Shown: one piece after another, positions 38,301 to 50,300 of the stretch
Position numbering within the stretch: position 1 is the stretch's first letter
Layout of the letters: every line of letters begins with the position of its first letter
Source: Wenzhouxiangella sediminis
GTDB taxonomy: Bacteria; Pseudomonadota; Gammaproteobacteria; Xanthomonadales; Wenzhouxiangellaceae
NCBI RefSeq assembly: GCF_003410055.1
Contig: NZ_QUZK01000005.1
Coordinates: 25,660 to 89,659 of the forward strand
Direction of reading: 5' to 3'
Length of the DNA: 64,000 bases
Notes under the pieces: generated by a model
The model's database searches: none
Told to the model about the DNA's origin: nothing
What the model saw: the letters and a program-made list of their open reading frames with translations, nothing else
Program-made: the position numbers and the translations under genes

Positions 38301-41300
38301 CGACCCACTTTCGGTCTTGGCTCTGCCCGACCCGGGTGTCGAAGGTGACGCATTCAACGTGACCGCCACGGTTCATTCCGACGGTGGAGAAGCCGTTCCG
38401 GCCTTCTCCCTGGGGTTGTTTGACGGCGATCCGAGGAGCGGCGGTCAGCTCCTCGGTGATGTCGTTTATGACAACGGCCTGGCTCCCGGAGAGTCGGTCG
38501 ATCTCAACATCCAGGTCGACGAATTCGGGCTGCGTGGGCAGCAGACCCTGTGGTTGCAGGCCGACAGGCTCGATGAAGTCTCCGAGACGGATGAGCTCGA
38601 CAACCTTCACGCGTTCGACCACCAGGTGCTAAGCCTCCCGGACCTGATGGTGCAGGCCTCGGACTTTTCGATCGATCCCGCCGCACCCATCCCCGGCGAG
38701 CCGGTCACGTTGGATACGAGGATCCACAATCTGGGAGAGCAGCCAGCAGACAGCGTTCGTTTCGACCTGCTCGAGATCAGCCCGGAGGGCCAGAGTCTCA
38801 TCGAATCGCGAATCGTTGACGAAGTAGCCGGTGAGGGATTCGTCACCGTGTCCTGGTCCTGGACGCTCGGCGCCGTTGAAGATCCCGAGCGCTTGCGCGT
38901 GGTCGTCGACCCGGAAGCAGAAATTCCGGAACTATCGGAGGCGAACAACGAGTCAGATCTGAGTCTTGCAGCCGGCGAAGGGCCGTTGTTCACGACCAAC
39001 CGATATTTCTCGCCCAACGGTGACGGCGTCAAGGACGACACCCTGCTGGTCTTCCGAGTGGAGGAGGCGCTTGAGGTCGAGCTGATCGTTGAGCGGCCGG
39101 GTGAGGTGGTTCGCAGGTTCACAGAGTTTGCGGAAGACCCTGTGGATCGCGGACAGCTGCGCTGGGACGGCCGCGATGACTTCGGCTCGGTGGTCGTTGA
39201 TGGTGATTATCTCGTCCGATTGAGATCTGGCAATCAGGATCTCGCCAGCACCGTGGTGACCGTGGATACCGACCGCTCGCCGCTCATTCGGGCACACAAT
39301 TTCGCAAGGGTGTTTCATAACCAGGTCGAGGGGTTCAGGCAGGACAACTACGAACCGATCCGCGTGACTGATCCCGAGCTGGGGCCCGCCTACGTCGTTA
39401 TCGATCCATACAGCGTCGGCCAGAACAGCACGCTCAACGGGGTCTACAAAAGCGGTGTTCGTAGGCTCGATCCTGTCGTTACCGATCAATGGATACAGGA
39501 TCGCGCGGACCTGACGGGCATCCCGTTCGAGCCGGTCGATATCGCCTACGACGGTGGGCGACGGCTCGCCATCCTGGCGGAGGAAGATGGCCAGTATCAG
39601 ATCTGGCTGACGGACTTGTCCTCCGTTGACTCCGTGGCCATGTTCGACGTGCCCGTGAACGATGGCGATTCGCTGACGCTCTCCGGTTTCGGGCACGCCG
39701 GGCGAATCATCCTCCACCACTCGGCCGGCTCGACCGACGGGAGCCACTTCTCTGCACTTGACCCCGACTCCGGGCAATTCGTGGAGACAGTCCAATTGGA
39801 TTGGGCGCCGACACGTGACCAATACAGCCATCTCTCCGAGGGGGTGCTGGTGCACGGAAACGGCGAGCTCGCTTTCTTCGATTTCCAAGGTGGGAGCGAG
39901 GTACTGGACGTCCAGGCGACGGATTGGCCGAGTTTTCGGGCGGACGTCGCCGCTTCGGGCCGCTACGCCGCCGTGCATTTCGCGGACGATTTGGAAGAAG
40001 CAGTTTTCCTGTTCAGCCAGGACGACAGGACGCTCGAAGAGCTGAGTCGTGTCGAGAGCATCCCGCACTTTCTCGGTGCCGAGATTTACGGTCCCGAAGG
40101 GGCTCCGATACAGGTCGATGCAACTGTCCTCGGCATGTCGTGGTCACCGACACAGGAAATCCTTGCCGTTGCGAATGCCGTCTCCGGTGAAATCAGCATG
40201 GTTCTGGCCCAGCAGCAGGAGGTGCTGAACTTCGCTATTCCACTGATACAGCCTGAGTATTCAGAAACGATGACGATCGACGGCGAGGGTAGCCTCGAGC
40301 GGCAGTGGCGGTTCCGGGCCATTCAGGATATAGCCACCAAGGTCGGTCCACCCGAAGATTGTTGTGATGCGCCACACTCTGATGGTAGTGCCGGTTCGCC
40401 CCCCGGAGGTGGGCTCGAAATGCGCGAAGGCCAGCCTCTCAAATGGGATGACCGCGGCGAGCGGCTAATGTTCGCACTCAGCGATGTCATCCATGCCGAG
40501 AGCGACGGCTACCAGGTACGAGTCCCCGGACGAAGTACGCTCTTTACATTCGAGCGACTGAGCAGTGAAATCGAAGCGGTGCGCTCCGATTCGCTTTGGC
40601 CCTACGAGGGGCAAAGCGGCCGTTCGCTGATGCCCGACTCGTCGCACTACGGCTTCGGTCTCCATTTGGTTCATCCATTCAGGATTCCGCGTTTCTACTG
40701 GTGGAGTGCGGGGCGTCCTCAGGAGTGGCTAGAGCCACTGGGGCCATACTACGTGGAGAGCTTCTGGTCGGGCGAGGCGGGCTACGTACTGGTGGATGAA
40801 GCTTGCGCGACGCCCGACGGAGCCTGGGGCACCGAGTGTCTGCCAACACCGGTGCTGAATCTCGACCGGCCAACGACCTGGTTGTCGGCGGTGCTTGCAG
40901 CCGAGGACCTCGACCTGGGTGGCTTTGCGACCGACCGAAACCTGGAGTCATGGCGCATCGACATGTCTCCCGGTGACGGCCAGGCGGCCTGGCAGGCAGT
41001 CGCCGGGTGGACACCTTCGGCAGTCATAGATTCCCGCTTTCTGCGGTGGCCGCCCTCGGTCTCCGGGCCGGTGCTGCTGCGTCTCGAGCTGGCGGATAAG
41101 GCGGGCAACCGACACCAGGCCACGCGTCGCGCCATCCTGCCAGTCGATCCGCAGGAGCCTGTCATCGAGCTTTCGACCGCCGATCCACGGCTCATTTCTC
41201 CTAACGGCGATGGCATTAAGGACGCCACGGTCCTGGAGTATGAGGCGGTGCTGGCCGATCCGTTCTATCTCCGGGTCTTCGACTTGGCTGGAACGGAAGT

Positions 41301-44300
41301 TTTCAACCAATTGGTCTCGCATTTGCCGGGTGAACTCGGAACACAGCTCATCGAATGGGGCGGCGACTCGCATGCCGGACCGGTCGTTGCTGATGGCGAA
41401 TACAGCCTGGAGCTTTGGCGTTATCTCGTTCCCGTCGCTATCGACAACACGCCACCCGCTGTGCAGGTAGAAGAAGTGGTCGCGCCTTTTCTAGAAAAGG
41501 ATGCCTCCCGTGATACAAGACTCGCAATGGTCCGTTCGGAGATTTCGGACCAGTCGATAGCCGAAGTGATCATGGAGTCGAGGTTGCGTGAGGGGTCGCT
41601 GCAGTGGTCGGAGTTCCGCTCGATCGGCGATCTTAACTGGATTGGCATTTCCAATAGCGACTTTGCGGCGCGAGAGTTCAGGATTCGCGCGGAGGACTCC
41701 GCCGGGAACGTCACCTATGGTTCGGTTCCCTGGCCGGGCGACTACCTGATGCTCATGGGTGTGGAAGACGATGAGGGTCGCGTCCATCCTGACCCGACCA
41801 GAAAGTCGCTGGTTTTCGATCCCGCTATATTCAACGACGAAAGCAGCGATACGGTTTCCTGGGCGAGCAAAGTTTCCCTGACCGAGACGGATTCCCTCCG
41901 TCTCGATGCTCTCGACCTCAGCCTCGATCGCATCGATGATCTCCATATCGAATTCCGGGCAGCCGGCGAGAACGAGTGGCAGTCATACGAAGTGCCGCCC
42001 GATGAAGTACGCGATGGGTGGGCGGCTCTTCCCCTCGATCAGATTCCGGCCGCGCGCATGGAAGCGAGACTCAGGAGTTCACAACCGGACCTGGTTTCGA
42101 ATCTCGCCTCCCTGGACCTTAGCTACGTCGGCGTCCCCGAATGCATTGCTTCGTACCACGAGGGCTTCTTTGAGGAAACCGATATCGCCGTCGCGGAGAA
42201 CGATATCGTGGTTTTCTGGCAGGCCTATTCGTCACCCGACTTCCAGGACCGGGAGTTGCGACATGTAAGGCCTGGCCAGCCGCCGCGGACCTTAGAGCCA
42301 GTTCTGGTTGGGTCGAAGGGGGCACGAGCGTATGTGGTTCGAGACGTTGGTAGTGGCGAACAGACCTTCGTCTATCGTGTCAGGTTTGACGATGGCAGCG
42401 AGCGCAGCAGAACCGTCAGTTTCGGTTGCGGAAGTCAGGCCGTGCCTTTGCCGACCTGCTTCAATCCGTCCGAGCATGCTGGATGGTTCCCCGATGCGAT
42501 ACCGGACGTTGATCCGCTGACGCACTCCCGCGTGTTCTGGCGCCCACATCCAGGTTCGGACTATCCGTTTGCAGAACTCTTTTCGGAAGGCGCCGCCGGC
42601 GATCAACTGGTCTTGCCAAGTCTGACGGGCCAGGATGGCGCTCGGTTGTACCTGCTCGACAAATCATCCAACTATCACGCCCAGCTCGAAATTGCCGAAA
42701 GCAGTAATGTCGTGGAGTACTCGGTTGACACGACTTGCGTCCAGCACGTTCCGATCGTCAGGGTTCATTCCCTCCCTGCCCTGGACTGCAACACGAATGC
42801 CGGCGGCGTCAGGGTCTCTCTGCTTCCCCCCGGCGATTCAGCCTACCCGGAAGAGTATGCGCACGTGCGGTCGGAACTCCAGACCATGGGCGGAAACGTT
42901 CTGTCCGTTCTGTTCGACGAGAGTGCCCCGGAGCCCTTCGTTCCCAGTGGGTCGGACTGTCCCCGTCCGGAACTCCTCGCGAGAGGAGAGGTGCTGCTGG
43001 ATGACCTGGCGGCGGGAAACTATCGCATCGTGACCGTCACGACATCCGAGCAGGGCAATGTCTGGCGGGACGTCAAGTCCATTCCCGTCTACGCTCAGGC
43101 GCCATCCCAGGACATCAATGCACCCCAGGACCAGGCATTGGTCTGTGTCGATGAGTCGCATCCTGTCATCGGAGTCGACCATCAGTTTCTTGACGCGCGC
43201 CTCGCACCGGCGATGGTCGAGGCGTGGGGCCATCCGAGCATGGTCGGTCCAGAAGGATACCGGCTGGAGTATTCAGACGTGATCCGGCCGGATGAACGGT
43301 CATTGAACGAGAACTTGCTTGGCGAATGCGAGCCGAATCTGAGTACTCCGATATCTCTGGAGGCTGCCCCATGGGCTTCCGAAAAGGTGTCGCCGTTCGA
43401 ACTGTACTCATTGCCGGGGTCGCCTCAGTCCGTCACCGGCGTGCTCGACCTCAATTTCAGTCGAGTGGATCGTGCTGGTGGACGGTCCTGTGAGGCGCGA
43501 CGGGTCGGTGTCGACTCACGGGTCGAGGCCGTCAATCTGGGCGCCAGGCCCATTCAGGCCTGGTCGCAGCGCCAAACGGCGATGCTGACTCTGAATGGCG
43601 CCGCCAGCCTGAGAAAGTTTCTCTACAGCGGCGGAACCCACGAGCCATTGAAGCTGTTTATGCAGGTTCATCCTGCGGTTGTTGATGCTCAGGGCGACTG
43701 GGTGCCCGCCGAGCCGCCGGTGCACATATTCGACCCGCTGGACATCGAGGGGCCGGCGAGTCCCGAACTTTCTCCTGCCGAGTTCGTGCTTGAGTGGAAC
43801 GGTCAACTGGATGACGGCTGGGTCGAGGACGGTTTCTATTTCCTCGTGCCATCGTTCCAGGATGGATGCCGAGTTTCTGAATTCGACGGCGAACTGGTGG
43901 AGGTCGACTCAACGTCTCCGCTGATCGAAATTGAGTCACCGCAGCCTTCCCAGACCATCGAAACCAGCCTGATTGAGGTCATAGGCAGCATTTCCGACAA
44001 GTACTTCGAGCGCTATGAGGTCAGCTTTGGAGTCGGCGCCAGCCCGGCGACCTGGACGCTGCTTTCGGAATCCGAAGTCGAGGCCCCGGAGCCTGAAACG
44101 CTGGCCCTGGGCGAGGTTTCCGGCCTCGACGGCCCCGGTGTGATTCGCGTGCGTGCCAGTGATCTTCTCGGCAACCAAAGCGAGTTGCTGGTCCCCGTCA
44201 CGTTTGATACACCGCCACCCCTGATCGAGATGCTGACGGTCAATCCGAAGCTCTTCGGCCCCACAGGCAACGGCAGCCTGGATTCAACGGCCATTGGCTT

Positions 44301-47300
44301 CTCTCTGGCCGAGGCTGCGTCGGTGAACCTTATCGTTGCAGATGCCCAAGAGAACCGCCTACTGGACGTCCTAGCCGACGAGGGTTTCGATCAGGGTGCG
44401 CATACGATTGAGTGGGACGGGGAAGACGCTCAGGACGTCGTTCTTCCCGACGGACGGTACCGGGTGCTGATCAGTGCGCAGGCGCTCGATGACGCGGACC
44501 ATATTGGCGAGGCGGGTCATGACGTCGTTATCGATACGACGGCTCCGCAACTGGAGTTCCTCTACCCGGATGCACCGCATATCAAGGGCGAAGGCCTTGC
44601 CGAAATCGGGTTCGAGGAACTGCATCCCTATCTGTTGTCGTTCGAGCTCCTGGATGCGGACGACAACCCGGTAGATTCCGGCGAGGTCGCCCAGCCCAGC
44701 AGCCAGGAAGAGTACGGGCTGGTCGCCCTCGACGAGCTGGACGAGGGCGAGTATCGACTCGAAGTCGAGGCCGTCGACCGGGCCGGCAACAGCAGCGAAG
44801 CGAACCAGACCTTTGTGGTCGACAGGACGCCACCGGATATCGCACTGGGGACTCCCGGAGAGGGCGACCACTTGATGGTCGGCAAGGTCTACGACGTGAC
44901 GGGTGAGGTGGATGACGACCACCTGACCGGGTGGCAGCTTGCCGTGGCCGTGGAATCCGAAGAACCCGACTGGCAGGTCTTGCACGAATCCAACGCCTTA
45001 CCCGAGAGTTCCGATCTCCACGAGTGGCTTGTGGACCTGCCGGACGGCGCCTATCTTTTCAGGCTGCAGGCCGTTGATCGGGCCGGCAACGAGTCCGAGA
45101 TCACGCGTGCCTTCGTCGTCGACGGCATGCCGCCTGAGGCGCAGATCGCATCGCCGGAATCGCACGCCTGGGCAGGCCCCGAGCTCGAGGTCATCGGAAC
45201 GGCTCAGGATCTGAATCTCGGCGCCTATCGGATGAGCATGGCCTCTCTCGACAACGGTGAGGTGAGCGGGGACTGGCTGGAAATCGCTTTCTCAGAACAG
45301 GGAGTCGCCGGTTCCGTCCTGGCGGCGACCACGCCCACCGCCGCCAGCGGGGCTTACCGGCTCCACCTGGAGGCCTGGGACCGGGCCGGCAACGTCGGCG
45401 AGAGTACGCTTGATTTCAACTACGCCGGCATGACGCCGCCTCCGCCGACCGGGCTGGTCGCACAGGTCGAAAACCAGCAGGATGTGCGCCTGTCCTGGCA
45501 GGCGCCTGTGCACGCCGTTCCGCTCGCGGGCTTCAATGTCTACCGCAACGGCGAGCTCTTGACCGCAACGCCCGTTCTGTCCACCGGTATGATCGACCCC
45601 GGGCTCGTCGAGGGAAGCTACCAGTACACGGTCACCGCGCTGGACGAGGCTGGTAACGAAAGCGCGCCTTCTGTGCCTGCGAACGTCATCATAAACTTGG
45701 CGGCGCCGACCGTGCAGATTTCCAGCCCGGCGCCCGCGAGTCGGGTGCGCGGTTTGGTGGACGTTTCGGGAACGGCTTACAGCGCCGAAGGCTTTGACTC
45801 TTACAAACTGTGGGTCCAGCCGTCGAGTGGGCCCGCACAGCTCGTGCAGCAGTCGGCATCGCCGGTTCTGGGCGGCACCTTGGCGGTCTGGAACACCACG
45901 GGCCTGCCCGATGAAAGCGAGGTCAGCCTGATGCTCGAGGCCGAAGACACCTTCGGTAATGCCGCGTCCGTTTCCGTCAACGTGGTGATCGACAACTTCG
46001 CGCCCCAGGCGCCCACCGGCCTGGTCGCCGAGATCGTCGATGACGAGAACGTCCAGCTCGACTGGAATCCCGGCAGCGAGCCCGACCTGCTCGGCTACCT
46101 GCTGTACCGCAATGGCGACCCGGTCAACTGGTCGGGCAACCTGCCCGACGACCTGCGCCTGCTGGCTCTCCCCGACATCGCATTCCTGGACGAGGCCGTG
46201 CCCGACGGCCTTCATGCCTATCGCGTCTTCGCCATCGACGAGGCCGGCAACGTCAGCCCGCCGTCCGAACCGGCCGAAGTGGAGCTGGACAGGCGGCCGC
46301 CAGCCATGACCATAGTGGAGCCCCTTTCCGGCCATGCTTTCGATGAGTCGGTGCGCGTGACCGCCGACAGCGAGGATCTCGACATTGCCGAGGTCCAGTT
46401 CGCCTGGCGTGCGGAAGGAGATGTCGACTGGACGAATCTGGGCGACCCGGTTTCGCAGCGCCCCTATCGTCGAGTCTGGACGCCGGGCGAGCTGGCCTGG
46501 GGCGAGTACGAGATTCGCGCGCTCGCCAGCGATACCGGCGGGCTGACAGATCCCGAGCCACCGGTGGTCGCGGTTCAATACGCCGACCTGACGCCCCCGC
46601 AGATTCCGCTGGCGCTATCGGCAGCGGTGGACGGCACGGAAGTGTCGCTTACCTGGCAAGCGGTGCCGGATGATGACCTTGCCGGCTATCGCGTTTACCG
46701 GGGAGAGTTCGGCTTCGTAATGATCGCCGGACCCATCGAAGCGACCGAGTATGTCCATACCGTCGGCTGGAATGAGTGGGATGACATCAGGGAGATTGGT
46801 TATCGCATCACCGCGGTCGACGAGGCCGGCAACGAGTCGGAGCCGTCGGCGACCGTCGAAGTCACCGTCCACGAGCCCGAGCTCGATCAGCCCTATACGC
46901 CGACGCCTTTCCCGGTGACCAACCTGTATGGGCTGAGCCGGGTGGCGGGCACGACCTCGGGCGGCGTGACCGCGGCCAGCGATTCTCAAGCTCTGCCGGA
47001 AGTGGCCGTGGCGGAAGCGGCCGAGTTCTCGCTCGAAGCAGTCGGCCTGTTCCCCGGCGACAACCAGATCACGTTGCAGATCGAGGACTCCGGCGGCGAT
47101 CGCAGCATACCGGCGACCGTCAACGTCACGCATGGCCTGCCGCCCGAGCCGCCTGAAGGTCTCGTGTTGGCAGACAGCGGCGATGTTCTGAGCGCCGACT
47201 GGGACGACCATGTCGATCCGGATGTCATCGGTTATCGCCTGTTCCTCAACGGCAATGCGATTCCTGCCGACGAGCCGTCGCCTGTACCGACTGATGCGTC

Positions 47301-50300
47301 GACGAATTACGGTGATCCCTGGCGTGCGCTGGACGGCGATCCAGGCAGCGCGTGGGGCGACAACTACTATCACTATGAAAGCCGGCGCCCGTACATCGAA
47401 ATCGAGTTCGCCCAGCCGCTGATCGTGACAGCAGTCGATCTGGACTGGCTGCCCGATCGTCAGGGCGTGGATTTCAACGTTCTGGGCTGGAGCGGTGATG
47501 TCTGGTCGCCGCTGACGCAAGTGCGCGGCAACGACGAGGCTGAGAATACGCTCCACCTCCCGATGCCCTACCGGACCGATCGCCTGCGCGTGGAGATTCT
47601 CGAGCTCGAGCAGACCGGCTCCGATGCACTTGGCCTGCGCGAACTCGAGCTGCTCGTGAGGCCGCTGCTGGGCGACTCCGAGTGGCAGTCCGAAGCGCTC
47701 ATGGACGGTCTCTACGAAGTCGAGGTAACCGCAATCAACGGCTTCGGTTTCGAGAGCGAGCGCAGCGATGCCGTCGAAGCGGGTATCGGCGACGTGCAGC
47801 CGCCCGAATCCGTCGTGCTGACGGCCGCGGTCGACGGATCGGACGTGCTGCTCGATTGGACAGAAAGCGTCTCCGACAATGTCGCTTATTACAGCCTCCA
47901 TCGCGACGGCGAGGAGATCGTGCAGGTCGCCGTCGGGGAGCCGACGAACCATTGGGACCAGGCTTTGCCGAACGGCAGTTATTCCTATGTCGTGTATGCG
48001 GTGAGCGAGGCAGGCGTACCAAGCCTGCCCTCGAACACCCAATCGGTTCAGATCGACGTCCAGGCTCCGGCCGCGCCGGTCGATCTGGTCGTCACCTCGC
48101 CGGCGGCGGGCAATGCGCTGCAGATCGATTGGGCAGGGGGCCCCGGACCGGCGCCCGCATCGTACCGGCTCAGCCGAGCGTTGGCCGAGGAAGGGTCGTT
48201 CGAACTCGTGGTCGAGCAATCGGCAACGGCGTACCTCGATCAACCGCTGGACAACGGCGTGACCTATTACTACGTGGTCGAAGCGCTGGACGGGATCGGC
48301 AACGCCAGCGGCCAGAGCGGGGTCGCGAGTGGAACGCCGGCCAACGTGGTCGCGCCGTCGCCTCCGATCTTCCTTTATCCGGGCATGATCGGCGAGACGG
48401 TTGACGTAGCACAGTCGCCCCAGTCCTTTTCCGGGACGGCGCAAGCTGGCAGCATCATCGAGCTCTGGCGCGATGAGACGCTCTTTGCTTCCGTGTCGAC
48501 CATCCACGCTCCCGAAGCATCCTGGTTGACCGCGCCGGACTCCGAAGTGGGTATCGAAAGCACCATCGTGTCGGATGGCGAGTGGGTCTGGGCCCCCATG
48601 CAGGGCCAGGATCGCATCTTCAACACCCGCGATGGCAGCACGCTCGGCCCCTGGCCTGAAAGCGCGAACCGAGCGGTTTGGGATTCTGCCAACGCTGATC
48701 TATGGCGGCGTTTGTCCGGCCCGGATGTCTATCAGCGAGTCGACCTTGACAGCGGGGAGACCGAAGTCCTGGACACGCCGCTGCAGACGATCGAATTCGC
48801 CTCGCCGGCGCCGGACGGCGTCTGGGCCCTGCTGGCGGGCTACCTGGCCCAGGGGCAGCCCTTCGGCATGTTCCGGTGGAACCGTCACAGCGGTGACGTC
48901 GAGGAACTCGAAGCGACCGAGTATTCCGACTTCCACGTGAACACCCACGTCTGGTCGCCCGACTCGACGCGGGTGGCGTGGGTGCGTTCGGACCGGCTAC
49001 GGGTGATGGACCTGACGGCCGGCACGTTCGTCGAGTACGGTACGGATATCCGCAGGGTACGCCCGTCCTGGTCTCCGGACGGCCGCTTCCTCGCGGTGGT
49101 CACGGGCCCGGACGGAAACACCGGCGTCGAGGTGTTCGACACCGAAACCGGCACGGCCTGGCAGCCGCCGCTCGCTGCCGATTCGCAGAGCATTCCGACC
49201 TGGAATCACGATGGCTCACGCCTGCTACTGCTCCAGGGCAGCGAAGGCCGGGTCGTCGCGTTCCCGTCGGGCGAGGTGATCGAGCAGCTGGATTTCGCGC
49301 CGGTCATGCAAGCGTTCGATGCCATCAGCTGGCAGCGGTTCTCTGAAATCCTGGCGGTTTCGGAGTCGAACGGCCGACTGGCTTTGCTCAGGCCGACAGG
49401 CTGGTTCCGCATGGACGAAGTCGAAGTCCATGCCGGAGACAACGTGTTCCGAGGATTTGCGGTCGATGCTGACGGCAATGCGAGCGTGCCTTCGGGCGAT
49501 CTTACCGTGGTGCTGGACGAGCAGGCGGTGCCCGACCTCACGATTGCGGCGGACGATCTGGTCGTCGAGCCTGCCGCAGGCATGCCGGGTGAAGCCTTTG
49601 TGGCGTCCGCGGTTATTGGCAACACGGGCGGCGCAGCCAGCCCGCAGACGCAAGCGCTGATGGTCCTGACGACGCCGTCGGTTACCGGTCAGAGCGTTCT
49701 CCTGGAAGTGCCGCCGCTGCAGGCCGGTGCCGAGACAACCATCGAGTGGGAACTGGGCGAGTTGGCAACGGAGGGTGTCCATGAGCTGCTGATCGAAATC
49801 GATCCGTTGGTCGAGCTCAACGAATCCTCGCGCAGCAACAACTTTGCCGAACGAAGTTTCGTGGTCGGCGAGCCAGGCGAACCGGCCTTCGATGTGCTGA
49901 TGGCTTCCGAGTTCCTTGCGCCCGGTCAGTCCCTTAATGCCGAGCTGAAGCTGGTCAATCCGGGGCCCGAGTTCTCCGGTCACGTCGATCTCCAGATCCG
50001 GGATGCCGGCGGCGTCCTGGTGGCCGAGCTCGATGGCCGGACGATCGACACGCTGCCGGCGGGCGAGACCTGGTACAGCCCCGTGAGCTGGGAGACCGAG
50101 GGCGTGCTCGCCGGGCAGTATGCTCTGCACGCCACCCTGCATGACGCCTTCGGGGTCGAGCTGCAGGAGGTCGTGCGGGCATTCAACGTACAGCTGGATG
50201 CACAGGTCGAAATGACCCTTGCGCCGGAGTTCGGCGTCGTCGCCAAGGACGAGATGGCAAAGATCCTGACCGGCGTCGAGATCGTTCACAGCAACGGCGT

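Noticed and set aside
46615..48507. Long minus-strand open frame inside the giant gene
   Set aside because: It mirrors the FN3 region of the giant protein; composition is Arg/His/Asp-rich and no motif is visible.
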